This document shows, piece after piece, positions 48,662 through 57,824 of a stretch of DNA of 64,000 nt. Source of the DNA: Serratia bockelmannii (GTDB taxonomy: Bacteria; Pseudomonadota; Gammaproteobacteria; Enterobacterales; Enterobacteriaceae); NCBI RefSeq assembly GCF_008011855.1, contig NZ_VOUX01000033.1, positions 62,001-126,000 on the forward strand, read 5' to 3'. The notes under the pieces are model-generated. The model was not told the DNA's origin. It did not search any database and saw only the letters and a list, made by a program, of their open reading frames with translations. Each line of letters starts with the position of its first letter. The stretch's first letter is position 1. The translations under genes and the position numbers were made by a program.

Positions 48662-49072
48662 ATGGAATATATGAGTAAGTTTAGTGGGCATGTAATTAAA
48701 TTTGGGGTGAGTGATATAGTTGTCACTGGCTACATAGGCTCGGATACGCCGCCGGTTTTTCACCCGATGTATGACAGGATTTACTTTATATCAGATGAAG
48801 CTATATTTGAACTTTACATCAATGATGATGGGGTTGTTAACTCACATCTGGTTGAAAACATCGCTCCGTGGTTTGAGGTGGATGAGGATGATCAATTTTC
48901 CATGATGTCAATTTATTCTCAATCATTTAAAACTGAGCAAGAGGTTAGGATAGTTGGAGTAAATCATAGTGACGTTCCGTTCTCAGGGGTTTTCTTAGAA
49001 TATAAGGAGGGTGACGATGAGCGGTTATTGACTTTAGAACCAAATAATTTTTTCGGCTTTCTTATTTCATAG
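48662..49072 (+). CDS. Immunity-like protein (orphan)
   Basis: 136 residues, acidic and beta-rich (DIVVTGYIGSDTPPVF, EAIFELYINDDGVVNSH). No motif recognised. AT-rich like its neighbours. Start could also be the ATG three codons later. Confidence 0.55.
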   Translation: MEYMSKFSGHVIKFGVSDIVVTGYIGSDTPPVFHPMYDRIYFISDEAIFELYINDDGVVNSHLVENIAPWFEVDEDDQFSMMSIYSQSFKTEQEVRIVGVNHSDVPFSGVFLEYKEGDDERLLTLEPNNFFGFLIS

Positions 49073-49158
49073 CTTAAAGGATTTGGAGATTGTTAAATAA
49101 AATGCTAATTAACTGTTGGAAATGACTTATTCTATTTTCCGTGGGAGGAGGAAAAACT

Positions 49159-49914
49159 GTGGAATCCGATAAGAATTATTATAAAGGCACATGTGAACTC
49201 ATTTCTGGCGAGGGGAGGATCTATACTGAGTTTAATGGCGATGTTGCAACAAGACAAATAACTATAATAAATGATTTGTATTATTCATCCTCATCTTTGG
49301 AAGATTGGCACGAAGATATAGGTTTTTTACTTTATGATGGTAAGAAAAGTGAGCTTGATCTTTCTGAGTCAAAGTTGATAACTAGTCTTGAATTTGAAAA
49401 TGAATGGGATAAGACAATCACCCCTGATGTTTTGAATAATTATGTCAGTTTTAGTTATGGTGATGCGTCTATTCCTTTGTCAAAATCTAAAATGATCATT
49501 CATATTGTGAATAATAAGGGTAAGTGGGGAAAAGGCTTTGTTGTTCCTCTATCAAAACGCTATCCAGCAGTAAAGGAAGGATATTTAAAGTGGTTCTCTG
49601 AAAAAAAGGATTTTTTTCTCGGGAATGTACAATTCATCTGTGTGAACGGAAACGAGCGGATATATGTTGCAAATATGTTGGCTCAGGATGGACTAAAGAA
49701 AAGTAAAGATGATAATGCTCAGTATGTTTCATATGAAGCACTGAAAGAATACCTGAGTCTGGTTTCTGATTATGCATTAAAAGAAAGGCTTAGTATACAA
49801 TTTCCTATGATTGGTGCAGGATTGGGAGGTGGTGATTGGGATGCTATTTTTTCTCTAATTAAAGAGTGCTTGGCAAGAAAGAGAATAAAATGCAACATCG
49901 TTAAATTAGGTTGA
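49159..49914 (+). CDS. Macro-domain protein with N-terminal DUF6881-like domain, immunity-array member
   Basis: 251 residues. The C-terminal ~140 residues are a macro domain: IHIVNNKGKWGKGFVVPLSK, VANMLAQDG and PMIGAGLGGGDWDAI are the ADP-ribose-binding loops of a common bacterial macro type. Such domains bind ADP-ribose or remove it from proteins or nucleic acids. The first ~95 residues (GRIYTEFNGDVATRQITII ... SLEFENEWDK) resemble the DUF6881 immunity-related domain (tentative). GTG 49159 follows GGGAGGAGG by eight bases; GTG 49141 lies before the ribosome site. An ADP-ribosyl hydrolase next to an ART-type toxin could reverse its damage. Confidence 0.82.
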   Translation: MESDKNYYKGTCELISGEGRIYTEFNGDVATRQITIINDLYYSSSSLEDWHEDIGFLLYDGKKSELDLSESKLITSLEFENEWDKTITPDVLNNYVSFSYGDASIPLSKSKMIIHIVNNKGKWGKGFVVPLSKRYPAVKEGYLKWFSEKKDFFLGNVQFICVNGNERIYVANMLAQDGLKKSKDDNAQYVSYEALKEYLSLVSDYALKERLSIQFPMIGAGLGGGDWDAIFSLIKECLARKRIKCNIVKLG

Positions 49915-49925
49915 GTGAGAGTGAC

Positions 49926-50456
49926 ATGAACTTCTATACTTTCAGTAGCTTTACATTTGGCGATAACTTGATTTGTTTTCCCGATCCGAAATCAAGATTG
50001 TCCAGCTTTTTTATTTGGAATGAAGGTGATGGTAAGTTCCTATCCTACTCACTGCCAAAAGGGAAAGTGCCAAGCGCTTTGAGTAGCGACATTTTTAATT
50101 TGCATGACTATTTTCCTGCCAGTCTCGGAATTCCAATTTTTTCAAAAAAAGCTAAGGCTGTATTTGAACGCAAGGTTTCGTCTGAAATGTTATTCTATGA
50201 ATGTGCGGTAGAAAACGTAACTGAAACGATGCTTCTGTGTAAAGTGAATAATTATTTTTCAATTATTGATGAGGAAGCCTCGACGTTCAGAGAGCTTGGG
50301 GATGGAAGCAAGCTCATTGATGTGCCTGCTTACAAGTGTGACAGGGAGTTCTTTATTGCTAGGGATAGCATCTATTGTGAAAGGATAATTGTCTCTCAGC
50401 AGTTTGTTGACCTATGTAATGAAGAACAGCTAAACATAGACTTTGAGAGTTGCTAA
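49926..50456 (+). CDS. Imm11-like (DUF1629-type) immunity protein
   Basis: 176 residues. The second half (FSKKAKAVFERKV, YFSIIDEEASTF, REFFIARDSIYCERIIVSQQFVDL) follows the pattern of Imm11 proteins found beside polymorphic toxins. ATG 49926 has GAGAG upstream; TTG 49911 would overlap the macro-domain gene. Last AT-rich gene of the island. Confidence 0.65.
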   Translation: MNFYTFSSFTFGDNLICFPDPKSRLSSFFIWNEGDGKFLSYSLPKGKVPSALSSDIFNLHDYFPASLGIPIFSKKAKAVFERKVSSEMLFYECAVENVTETMLLCKVNNYFSIIDEEASTFRELGDGSKLIDVPAYKCDREFFIARDSIYCERIIVSQQFVDLCNEEQLNIDFESC

Positions 50457-50503
50457 TTGACGTTCCCAAAAGATGCTCACCATCCTCTTATTCCTCCCCC
50501 AAA

Positions 50504-51400
50504 CTAAATACCCAATGTGCCATCAATCAGGGTGCGGCAGTGCCCGCCGATCCAGGGTTCGCCGTCAATAAAGCGCACGCTCACGCGGCCATCTCGATTC
50601 AGTTGGGTGCCCTGGCGCACCTGGTAGCCCTGTGCGGTCTGGCCGCCGTCGGGGAAGCGGCTGGTTTGCAGCAAGCGCGCCAGGCAGGCGTTGGCGCTGC
50701 CGGTCACCGGATCTTCAATCAAAACACCGCATTCCACCATAAACGCGCGCATTTCGTAATCGGCCGGTTCGGTTGCGGAGCAGGCGCCATAGATCACCAC
50801 GCCATCCACATCACACGCGGTTTGCAGCTGTTTAATCGTGGCCTGATCCGGCGTTACCGCCAGGCAAGACTGCGCGTCCGGCAGGCGCACCATCAGCCAG
50901 CGAATGCCCATCTCGGCAATCACCGGCGGGGTGCCTGCTGCAATCACTGCAGGCCGTAAAGCGGCCGTCAACCGTTCGGTTTCCTCGGCCGCCATTGGGC
51001 GGAACTCAACTTCGGGCGCGGCGAACGCCAATGTGCCGTCCGGCAGGATATTGACCGCCACCAGGCCGACGCCGCATTCCTGCATCACCGTTCCGGGGCG
51101 TTTAGGCGCCAATCCGGCTTCCAGCAGGGCGTGTGCGGTGCCCAGCGTCGGGTGGCCGGCGAAGGGCAGCTCCTTTTCGGTAGTGAAGATGCGCATCTTA
51201 TAATCCGCCGCCGGGTGCGTCGGTTTAAGCACGAAGGTGGTTTCCGAAAGGTTGGTCCAACGGGCCAATGCCAGCATCTGCGCGTCGTTCAGCCCTTCGG
51301 CTTCCAGCACCACCGCCACAGGATTGCCGAGCAGCGGCGTGGCGGTGAAAACGTCCACCTGTTTGTAGGCGCGGGGTGCCACATCATCACTTCTGAGCAT
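50504..51400 (-). CDS. PhzF-family isomerase/epimerase-like protein
   Basis: 298 residues with the diaminopimelate-epimerase-like fold of PhzF proteins: QVDVFTATPLLGNPVAVV, the catalytic Glu in NLSETTFV, and PFAGHPTLGTAHALLE. Stand-alone PhzF proteins are common in enterobacteria and have no known substrate; no phenazine genes are nearby. GC-rich, marking the end of the Rhs island. Confidence 0.9.
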   Translation of the reverse strand: MLRSDDVAPRAYKQVDVFTATPLLGNPVAVVLEAEGLNDAQMLALARWTNLSETTFVLKPTHPAADYKMRIFTTEKELPFAGHPTLGTAHALLEAGLAPKRPGTVMQECGVGLVAVNILPDGTLAFAAPEVEFRPMAAEETERLTAALRPAVIAAGTPPVIAEMGIRWLMVRLPDAQSCLAVTPDQATIKQLQTACDVDGVVIYGACSATEPADYEMRAFMVECGVLIEDPVTGSANACLARLLQTSRFPDGGQTAQGYQVRQGTQLNRDGRVSVRFIDGEPWIGGHCRTLIDGTLGI

Positions 51401-51454
51401 TGGCCATCATCCGTTATCAACAAAACCTGATGATAACGATATTCGCCAATGGCT

Positions 51455-52372
51455 TCAAAGGGTTGAGTTTTGTTTTGAGATATCTGCCCGTCGCCACTTC
51501 AGCCCCGGCTTGGCGAACATCACCAGGTTGCCCAGCAGGATCAGGCACAGGCCCAGCACGGCGTTGAAGTGCCACTGATAGCCTTCGTAGATCGTTGAGA
51601 TGGTCAGTGCCACCAGCGGGAACAGCAGGGTGCTGTAGGCCGCCGCGCCGGCGCCGATGCGGCCGAGCAGGCTGAAGTAGGCGGCGAAGGCGATCACCGA
51701 TCCGAAGATCGCCAGGTACAGCAGGGAGCCGATATAGCGGCTGCTGTATTCCATCTGGAACGACGCGCCCTGTGCCAGGGCGATCAGCGCCATCAGCATC
51801 GCGCCGTAGGTCATGGCGTAGGTGTTAGTGGAAAAGATATCCAGCCCGCGGCGCTGATGGCGCGCGCTGATCATATTGCCCAGCGAGAAGCCGTAGGTGC
51901 CGAGCGCGCTCAGGCCGATGCCTTTAAGCAGCTCCGGCGCCATGCGGGTGGCGGCCAGATCTTGCCAGAACAGCGCCACGATGCCGGTCAACCCCAGCAG
52001 CGCCGCCGGCAGCAGGTTGGGGCTGGGGCGCTGGCGGAAGAACAGCAGGCTGTTGAGGGCGTTGAACAGCACCGCCATCGAGAAGATCACCGATTCCAGC
52101 CCGCTGCTGATGTAAGCCGCCGCGTGGTAAAAGCAGAAGAAGTTGAAGCCGAACACGCAGCAGCCCTGCAGCACGCAGAACAGATGATCGCGCGGGGCGA
52201 GACGGCGCAGGCGGCGCGTTAACAACAGCACGGCGAACATCACCGCGGCGGAAATGGCGAAGCGGTAAGCGATTGAGACGGGAATGGCCACCGGGCCTTC
52301 CTGTTGCAGGGTGATCGCAATCCAGGTGGTGCCCCAAATCAGCACCACGGCGAGGTACAACAGCGCATTCAT
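51455..52372 (-). CDS. EamA/DMT-family transporter
   Basis: 305 residues, ten hydrophobic helices in two EamA repeats (LAVVLIWGTTWIAI, LLGLTGIVALFW). Probably exports amino acids or other metabolites. ATG 52372 chosen; the frame is open further upstream but overlaps the divergent promoter region. Divergent from an AraC regulator that may control it. Confidence 0.88.
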   Translation of the reverse strand: MNALLYLAVVLIWGTTWIAITLQQEGPVAIPVSIAYRFAISAAVMFAVLLLTRRLRRLAPRDHLFCVLQGCCVFGFNFFCFYHAAAYISSGLESVIFSMAVLFNALNSLLFFRQRPSPNLLPAALLGLTGIVALFWQDLAATRMAPELLKGIGLSALGTYGFSLGNMISARHQRRGLDIFSTNTYAMTYGAMLMALIALAQGASFQMEYSSRYIGSLLYLAIFGSVIAFAAYFSLLGRIGAGAAAYSTLLFPLVALTISTIYEGYQWHFNAVLGLCLILLGNLVMFAKPGLKWRRADISKQNSTL

Positions 52373-52553
52373 TCTATTTGTTACTCCGAAAAAACCGATG
52401 GCGCAGTATCCGCTTTGGCGCGCGGCGGCGCTTGCAGCGCTTTGCGCCCAGTTGCATATTCTTGCGCTTTTTTTGCCAAAAGCGCGCCGCGGCGGCTGGC
52501 ATGCCGCGGCGTCACTCTTTACACTGTCGGCATGTCGAACAACGGGGCCGGCG

Positions 52554-53423
52554 ATGTCCAACTATCAGGCGTTTGAAACACTGCGTGAGCACAAGGCGCG
52601 GCTGCACGGCAGCGTGCTGCTGGGCACCGGCGTGGAGCTGGCGGCCTGGTCCAACTGCAACGATCGCGTCACGCAGGAAAGCGCCGACCACCATACCCTG
52701 AGCCTGTACGTCGCCGACGGCTATGAGTGCTACCAGCAGGTGCCGGGCGGCTGGCGCAACGGCGGCGGGCCGGATCGGTTCTGCATCATGCCGCGCCAAT
52801 ACGCCTCCACCTGGGATGTGCGCAGCGATCTGTCGTTCGTGCACCTGTATTGCACCGATGGGCATCTGCGGCAGCTGGCGGAGCAAACCTGGGATCGCAG
52901 CCCGGCGGCGATCAACGTGGAGCCGCGCAGCTTCGGCGAAGATCCGCAGATCACGCTGCTGTACCGCCAGTTTTTGCTCAACTGCGATTGGCAAGACAGC
53001 GCCAATCTGCTGGCGCTCAGCAGCGCGTCGAACCTGCTGATGTCACACCTGATCCAGCGTTACAGCCAGCTGCAGTGGAAGCTGCCGCCGGTGCGCGGCG
53101 GCCTGGCGCCTGCGGTAGCCCGGCGGGTGCGGGAATATATCGAAAACCACCTCGATCGGCCTTTGCTGTTGGCGGATCTGGCGGCGCAGGCCGGGTTGAG
53201 CGAATACCATTTCGCCCGCATGTTCAAGCACGCCACCGGCCTGGCGCCGCACCAGTTCGTGATGCGCGCCCGGCTGCAGCGGGCGGAACAGCTGTTGCGG
53301 CATAGCCAACAGCCGATCACCGAGATCGCGCTGGCGTGCGGCTTCAGTTCCGCCAGCCATTTCAGCAACCGCTTCAAGGCGGCCTATGGATTTGCTCCGC
53401 TGCAGGTGCGGCAGGGGCGCTAA
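52554..53423 (+). CDS. AraC-family transcriptional regulator
   Basis: 289 residues. The C-terminal AraC domain has two helix-turn-helices (LLADLAAQAGLSEYHFARMFK and ITEIALACGFSSASHFSNRFK); the N-terminal part is a sensing domain. ATG 52554 chosen because upstream codons run into the divergent transporter promoter. Likely controls the EamA transporter or the VOC gene after it. Confidence 0.88.
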   Translation: MSNYQAFETLREHKARLHGSVLLGTGVELAAWSNCNDRVTQESADHHTLSLYVADGYECYQQVPGGWRNGGGPDRFCIMPRQYASTWDVRSDLSFVHLYCTDGHLRQLAEQTWDRSPAAINVEPRSFGEDPQITLLYRQFLLNCDWQDSANLLALSSASNLLMSHLIQRYSQLQWKLPPVRGGLAPAVARRVREYIENHLDRPLLLADLAAQAGLSEYHFARMFKHATGLAPHQFVMRARLQRAEQLLRHSQQPITEIALACGFSSASHFSNRFKAAYGFAPLQVRQGR

Positions 53424-53440
53424 CCGAAAGGGAGTGCAGC

Positions 53441-53875
53441 ATGGATCAACAATTTGCCGGGCTGGGCGTGTTGTTTGTCGCCGGATTCGGGCCCATCACG
53501 CGTGAGAGCGACGAGAGCAAGGCGTTTTATGTCGAGGCGCTGGGGCTGCCGCTCAAGCCGATGCTGGGCAACGAAACCTATCTGCTGTCGGAGCAAGGCG
53601 CGCTGGACGGGGTGAAGCATTTTGCCCTGTGGCCGCTGGCGCAGGCGGCGCAGTCCTGTTTTGGCGGCGATCGCTGGCCGGCGGATCTCGCAGTGCCGCA
53701 GGCATGGATCGAGTTTGACGTGGCCGACATGGCGGTAGCCACCCAGAGGCTGGTCGATCGCGGTTATCGGCTGTTGGTCGCCAACCGCGAAGAGCCGTGG
53801 GGGCAAAGCGTTACTCGGTTGCTCAGCCCGGAAGGACTGCTGGTTGGCGTCACCTACACGCCCTGGTTGCGTTAA
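53441..53875 (+). CDS. VOC-superfamily (glyoxalase/bleomycin-resistance fold) protein
   Basis: 144 residues with paired beta-alpha-beta-beta-beta modules (SKAFYVEALGLPLKP, AWIEFDVADMAVATQRL). ATG 53441 has AAGGGAG upstream and lies 17 bases after the AraC gene, so they are probably co-transcribed. Function unknown; such proteins bind metals and small toxic compounds. Confidence 0.82.
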   Translation: MDQQFAGLGVLFVAGFGPITRESDESKAFYVEALGLPLKPMLGNETYLLSEQGALDGVKHFALWPLAQAAQSCFGGDRWPADLAVPQAWIEFDVADMAVATQRLVDRGYRLLVANREEPWGQSVTRLLSPEGLLVGVTYTPWLR

Positions 53876-54185
53876 ACGCCGTGCCGTTCGCCGCCGTTTC
53901 GCAGCGGCGGGCGGCCTAAGAACAAATACGCATTAGCTTAAAGCGATCTGCGCTATAGACCTATCGAATCCCCGAGTTGTTTCCTTCCCTGAAAGCAGTA
54001 ATCCCGTTTATTGCGTAAAAACCAAGGGCCAGAACGCGCTATTGCCATGCCATTTTACGGCGATTTTCCCTCGTCTTTTTTTGTCGCCAGGTGCCTGATG
54101 GGAATAGAGATTATTCTTATATTTCCATCAATGCTTAAGAAATAATAATGATTCTCGTTTTCAACCACGGAAAGGAGAAGGAACG
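53876..54185. other. Intergenic region with possible iron-regulated promoter
   Basis: 310 bases. A GC-rich hairpin near 53890-53912 may end the VOC transcript. The right half is AT-rich and holds a Fur-box-like sequence at 54144-54162 and AAAGGAGAAGG before the next ATG. Confidence 0.6.
54144..54162 (+). promoter_or_regulatory. Fur-box-like site
   Basis: AATAATGATTCTCGTTTTC matches the 19-base Fur consensus at 14 of 19 positions. It ends 23 bases before the start codon of the MoaF-like gene, in a promoter position. Confidence 0.5.
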
Positions 54186-54638
54186 ATGAAAACAGTGAAA
54201 CGAACGGGCATCGCGTTGGCGATAGCCCTGACTTTCCCCCTGGCATTGCCTGCCGCTATGGCGGCGCAACCCTCCCTGACAAACAGTAAGGCGGCGACGA
54301 TGACGGAAAAACACGGGCAGTTTATTGCGGTCGGTAAAGTGGTGCAGGTGACCTTCGGCGATTTCGCCTTCAAGCTGGATTTTACCGATGACAAGACCAT
54401 GACCTTCACCGGTATCGGCGAGGCGTCGCAGGGCATCACCGATACGGTGCAGTACACCGCAGTGGAGATTCGGCCGAAGGTTTACATGGTTTATTGGCAC
54501 GAACCGCAGTCCGGCGACAACGTGACGCATATCGAGGACTTTGAGCGCGGCGAGGTGTACACCAACATCGCCGCCAAGGACGGCAGCTTCACCCATCTGA
54601 AAGGGCAGCTGAAAATCGTAGGTCACTCAGGAAACTAA
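54186..54638 (+). CDS. Exported MoaF-like protein
   Basis: 150 residues with a signal peptide (MKTVKRTGIALAIALTFPLALPAAMAA). The mature part (FKLDFTDDKTMTFTGIG, YTAVEIRPKVYMVYWHEP, FERGEVYTNIA) resembles the MoaF/lipocalin-like domain that binds small molecules. Function unknown. Nine bases separate it from the SnoaL-like gene. Predicted to be periplasmic. Confidence 0.75.
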   Translation: MKTVKRTGIALAIALTFPLALPAAMAAQPSLTNSKAATMTEKHGQFIAVGKVVQVTFGDFAFKLDFTDDKTMTFTGIGEASQGITDTVQYTAVEIRPKVYMVYWHEPQSGDNVTHIEDFERGEVYTNIAAKDGSFTHLKGQLKIVGHSGN

Positions 54639-54647
54639 GGAGCAGTT

Positions 54648-55139
54648 ATGAAAAAGGCATTGATCGCCTGTGCGATCGTCGGCGGCTTGCTGGCGAGTTA
54701 CCCGGCGTTGTCAACGGATCAGGCGGCGTCGCAAAAGTCGGCCGGCAAGGGCGGCTATCATCATGCCCAGCAAAAGCTGAAGGTGGTGGAAGATCTGTAC
54801 GCGGGCTTCTTCAACCGCCACGACATCGGCGTGGCGCAGAGGCTGATTGTGGAAAACTACAAGCAGCATAACCCGTTCGTCGGCGACGGCATCAAGCCGT
54901 TCCTCGATTTCTTCAGCCAGACCTTCAAAGACAATCCGCAATACAGCGCCAAAATATACCGCAGCGCGGTCAACGGCGATCTGGTCTACGTTCACGTCAA
55001 ATACCAAAATAACCCGCAGGATCGCGGCACCGCCAGCGTGGATATTTATCGGGTGAACGATCAGGGGAAAATCACCGAGCATTGGGACGTCAATCAGGAT
55101 GTGCCGGAAAAATCGGCTAACGACAATACCATGTTCTGA
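54648..55139 (+). CDS. Exported SnoaL/NTF2-like protein
   Basis: 163 residues with a signal peptide (MKKALIACAIVGGLLASYPALS). The mature part has the SnoaL pattern (VVEDLYAGFFNRHD, YKQHNPFVGDGIKPFLDFF, DIYRVNDQGKITEHWDVNQ) of cone-shaped small-molecule-binding or isomerase proteins. Partner of the MoaF-like gene in an operon. Confidence 0.82.
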   Translation: MKKALIACAIVGGLLASYPALSTDQAASQKSAGKGGYHHAQQKLKVVEDLYAGFFNRHDIGVAQRLIVENYKQHNPFVGDGIKPFLDFFSQTFKDNPQYSAKIYRSAVNGDLVYVHVKYQNNPQDRGTASVDIYRVNDQGKITEHWDVNQDVPEKSANDNTMF

Positions 55140-55145
55140 GCCACA

Positions 55146-55165
55146 AGGGCCGCTGCGGCGGCCCT
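55146..55165. terminator. GC hairpin after the SnoaL-like gene
   Basis: AGGGCCGC-tgcg-GCGGCCCT, seven bases after the stop, without a T run; a weak terminator candidate. Confidence 0.45.
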
Positions 55166-55310
55166 CTACGCGCCTGCAACACTTTATTTACTTACATAAA
55201 TATTAAATGACCGCCGCGTCGAGTAGGCTACGGCCGCCTTTGGCAGTGGTGGTACGGTTGATGGGCGTCATTGTCCCGCCACTGCTTGAGGCGTTTCCCC
55301 GCATTTCCCG

Positions 55311-56510
55311 TTATCCCGCACGTTGATTTTCCACTTTTTTGAACTGATGACGCAGCTGCAGCGCATTGCAAAGCACCAAGACTGCCGTGACGGCGAACAC
55401 CCAACGGAACCCCATCATCGCCGAAATGCCCGATCCCAGCAGCGGGCCAACCACGTTCCCCAGGTACATGAAGGATTGGTTATAGCCGAAGATGCGCCCG
55501 GTCACCTGATCGGAGGAATACTTCAGCAGCAGCGCCTGCACCGCCGGCATCAGCGCGCCGTCGGCAAAACCCAGCAGGAAGCGCAGAATGCCCAGCTGCA
55601 GCGGCGTATTGACCCAGGCCATCACGGCGAACAGGCCGGTGGTGAACAGCAGCGCGGCGATCAGGATGCGCGCGGTGCCGATGCGATCGCCGAGCCGCCC
55701 GAGGCGTGGCGCCGAGATCAGCGCCGCAATGCCGGGCACGGCGGCGATCATGCCGCTGACAAAGGCGATATTGCTGACGTCGCCCGACAGCTCGCGAATG
55801 AACAGCGTCAGGATCGGGCTGATGGACGAGTTAGCCAGCTGGATCATCAGGGTACAAACGAACAGGGTGACGATCAGCGTCGGATAGGGCAGCGAACGGA
55901 ATACCGCCTTGCCGCTCAGCTGATCCGCTTTTTTCACCGTGATGCGCCGCTCTTTAATCAGGAACAGCGTCACCAGGAAGCTGACGAACATCAGCCCGGC
56001 GGTGACGAAAAATACCACCCGCAGCCCCAGATGGTCGGCCATCAGCCCGCCCAACAGCGGCCCGGCGATCACGCCGGAGATCTGCCCGGTAGAGAGCGTG
56101 CCCAGCGCCCAGCCGCTTTTATCGCGCGGCGCCTGCGAGGCGACCAGCGCCATGGCGTTGGGAATATAGCCGGACGTCAGCCCCATCAGGGCGCGCAGCG
56201 CGAACAGCTGCCAGACGTTGGTGGCCAGCCCCTGCAGCGCGATGACGATCGCCATGCCCAGCGAGGCGCGCAGCAGCATCAGCTTGCGGCCTTTGCGGTC
56301 GGCCAGGCTGCCCCACAGCGGCGAGACCACCGCCGAGACCAAAAAGGTGCCGCTGAACACCAGCCCGGACCACAGGCTGAGGGATTGGTGATCGCTGACG
56401 CCGAGCTGTTCGACGTACAGCGGCAGAAAAGGGAGGATTTGGCTCATCGCCAGCCCGGTGAAGAAACACCCGAGCCAGACCGAGATCAGATTGACTTTCC
56501 ACGCTTCCAT
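55311..56510 (-). CDS. mdtG: MFS multidrug efflux transporter MdtG
   Basis: 399 residues, twelve helices, with the drug/H+ antiporter motif A in [19 protein letters not shown]. Sequence and length match MdtG of enterobacteria, linked to fosfomycin and deoxycholate resistance when overproduced. Divergent from a MarR-family gene that probably represses it. Confidence 0.88.
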   Translation of the reverse strand: MEAWKVNLISVWLGCFFTGLAMSQILPFLPLYVEQLGVSDHQSLSLWSGLVFSGTFLVSAVVSPLWGSLADRKGRKLMLLRASLGMAIVIALQGLATNVWQLFALRALMGLTSGYIPNAMALVASQAPRDKSGWALGTLSTGQISGVIAGPLLGGLMADHLGLRVVFFVTAGLMFVSFLVTLFLIKERRITVKKADQLSGKAVFRSLPYPTLIVTLFVCTLMIQLANSSISPILTLFIRELSGDVSNIAFVSGMIAAVPGIAALISAPRLGRLGDRIGTARILIAALLFTTGLFAVMAWVNTPLQLGILRFLLGFADGALMPAVQALLLKYSSDQVTGRIFGYNQSFMYLGNVVGPLLGSGISAMMGFRWVFAVTAVLVLCNALQLRHQFKKVENQRAG

Positions 56511-56643
56511 CGGCTTACCGTACCACGTTGAATAAGGAGGGATTTATTAAGCAAAATAATAATAACACTGCAAATTAATCGGCGAGGAGCAAATGCGTGA
56601 GCAAACGTAACCCTGCCGATGCAGTGTCTTTTTTGCTATATAT

Positions 56644-56657
56644 TAATAGCTATATTA
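56644..56657. promoter_or_regulatory. Inverted repeat between mdtG and the MarR gene
   Basis: TAATA-GCTA-TATTA in an AT-rich promoter region, roughly 130 bases from mdtG and 100 from marR; a plausible MarR-family operator. Confidence 0.4.
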
Positions 56658-56755
56658 TCATAGGTAACTAGGTTAAGCCAGAGCGGCGCGGTAGCCAGGA
56701 AGGGCACCGCGCGATCCGGCGGTGTGAAAGCAGGGATAAACTGAACGCTAGATTG

Positions 56756-57211
56756 ATGCCAATGAAAAAAGATCACCCTGAAGACGTGTCGCTGCTGCGC
56801 ACGCAGTTAATGTCGCTGGTGCGCCGTTTGCGGCGCGAGTCGCGCAGCGACGAAAAATCCTGGGCCCAGCTGATGCTGTTGGGGGCTATCGATCGCCACG
56901 GCGGCGAGGCGACGCCGTCGCTGCTGGCGGAATCGGAGCGCATGCGTTCCTCTAACCTGGCGGCCGCGTTGCGTGAGCTGGAGGCCGACGGGCTGCTGGT
57001 GCGCACGCCGGATGCCGAAGACAAACGCCGGGTGCGGGTGCGCCTGACGTCCGCCGGGCTGGGCCTGCTGGAGCAAAGCCGCAGCCGGCGTGAGGCGTGG
57101 CTGCTGGCGGCGATGGAGAGCTGTTTAACGGAGCAAGAACAGGCGCTGTTGGTTGAGGCGGGGGCGTTGATGGCGCGGCTGGCGGCGGCGCCGTCAACGG
57201 ACGCGGAATAA
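56756..57211 (+). CDS. MarR-family transcriptional regulator
   Basis: 151 residues with a winged helix (PSLLAESERMRSSNLAAALRELEADGLLVR, wing DAEDKRRVRVRLT). Start ATG 56756 or 56762; neither has a strong ribosome site. Divergent arrangement suggests control of mdtG. Confidence 0.85.
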   Translation: MPMKKDHPEDVSLLRTQLMSLVRRLRRESRSDEKSWAQLMLLGAIDRHGGEATPSLLAESERMRSSNLAAALRELEADGLLVRTPDAEDKRRVRVRLTSAGLGLLEQSRSRREAWLLAAMESCLTEQEQALLVEAGALMARLAAAPSTDAE

Positions 57212-57247
57212 TCGCTGGGCGGCCGGTGCGCCGCCCGTGCAGCGAGG

Positions 57248-57529
57248 TTACGGCATCGGCCAATCGGCCGGCATGGTGCTGACCACGTCCACGTAGCGAT
57301 CCCAGGCCGATGACCAGAACTGGGTGAAGGCTTCCAGGGTAAGGTGGATGCCCATCAGGCCCATCACGAACCAGCAAGCGGTAAACAGGCCCAGGCTGCT
57401 GAACATGAACGCCATGCCATTGCGGCTGGTTTTACGGCAAACGACGTTTAACTGGCTGGCGAAGAACATCATCACGGCGCTCAGCAACTCCCAGCGCATC
57501 ATGACTAAACCGGTGGCAATGGTACTCAT
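57248..57529 (-). CDS. Small inner-membrane protein, unknown
   Basis: 93 residues with two hydrophobic helices (about 5-25 and 38-60). ATG 57529 has AGGATCGAG upstream. Not recognised; convergent with the MarR gene. Confidence 0.65.
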   Translation of the reverse strand: MSTIATGLVMMRWELLSAVMMFFASQLNVVCRKTSRNGMAFMFSSLGLFTACWFVMGLMGIHLTLEAFTQFWSSAWDRYVDVVSTMPADWPMP

Positions 57530-57824
57530 CGAACTCGATCCTATGTAACAAAAAGCCGCATCCGGCAGGGCGCCGACAGGGAAATGCGGGGGAATATCGG
57601 TAATAGTGTGATTAAGATCACATTGTAGCATTGGGGCGAACGGGGGCTCAATGGGGATCGCGGTGAAAAAATCGCCGCCGGTAACATTCCAATATGCTGA
57701 AACAGTTATGCCATTTCATTAGCAACCTTTTCATGGGGCGTCGCGCCCGATAACGCTATGCTTGCCGGCTTTTCAGCTCCCTGATTTTGCGGGGGAAATG
57801 TGACGCAAAAGGTACCGGCACTGC
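57530..57824. other. Region before the PBP2-like gene
   Basis: 295 bases holding the divergent promoters of the small membrane protein and of the PBP pair. I see no clear operator. The ribosome site of the PBP2-like gene is weak (AAAAGG, 14 bases from ATG). Confidence 0.5.

Noticed and set aside
53336-53440. Upstream extension of the VOC gene
   Set aside because: It lies inside the AraC gene, and ATG 53441 has a strong ribosome site.
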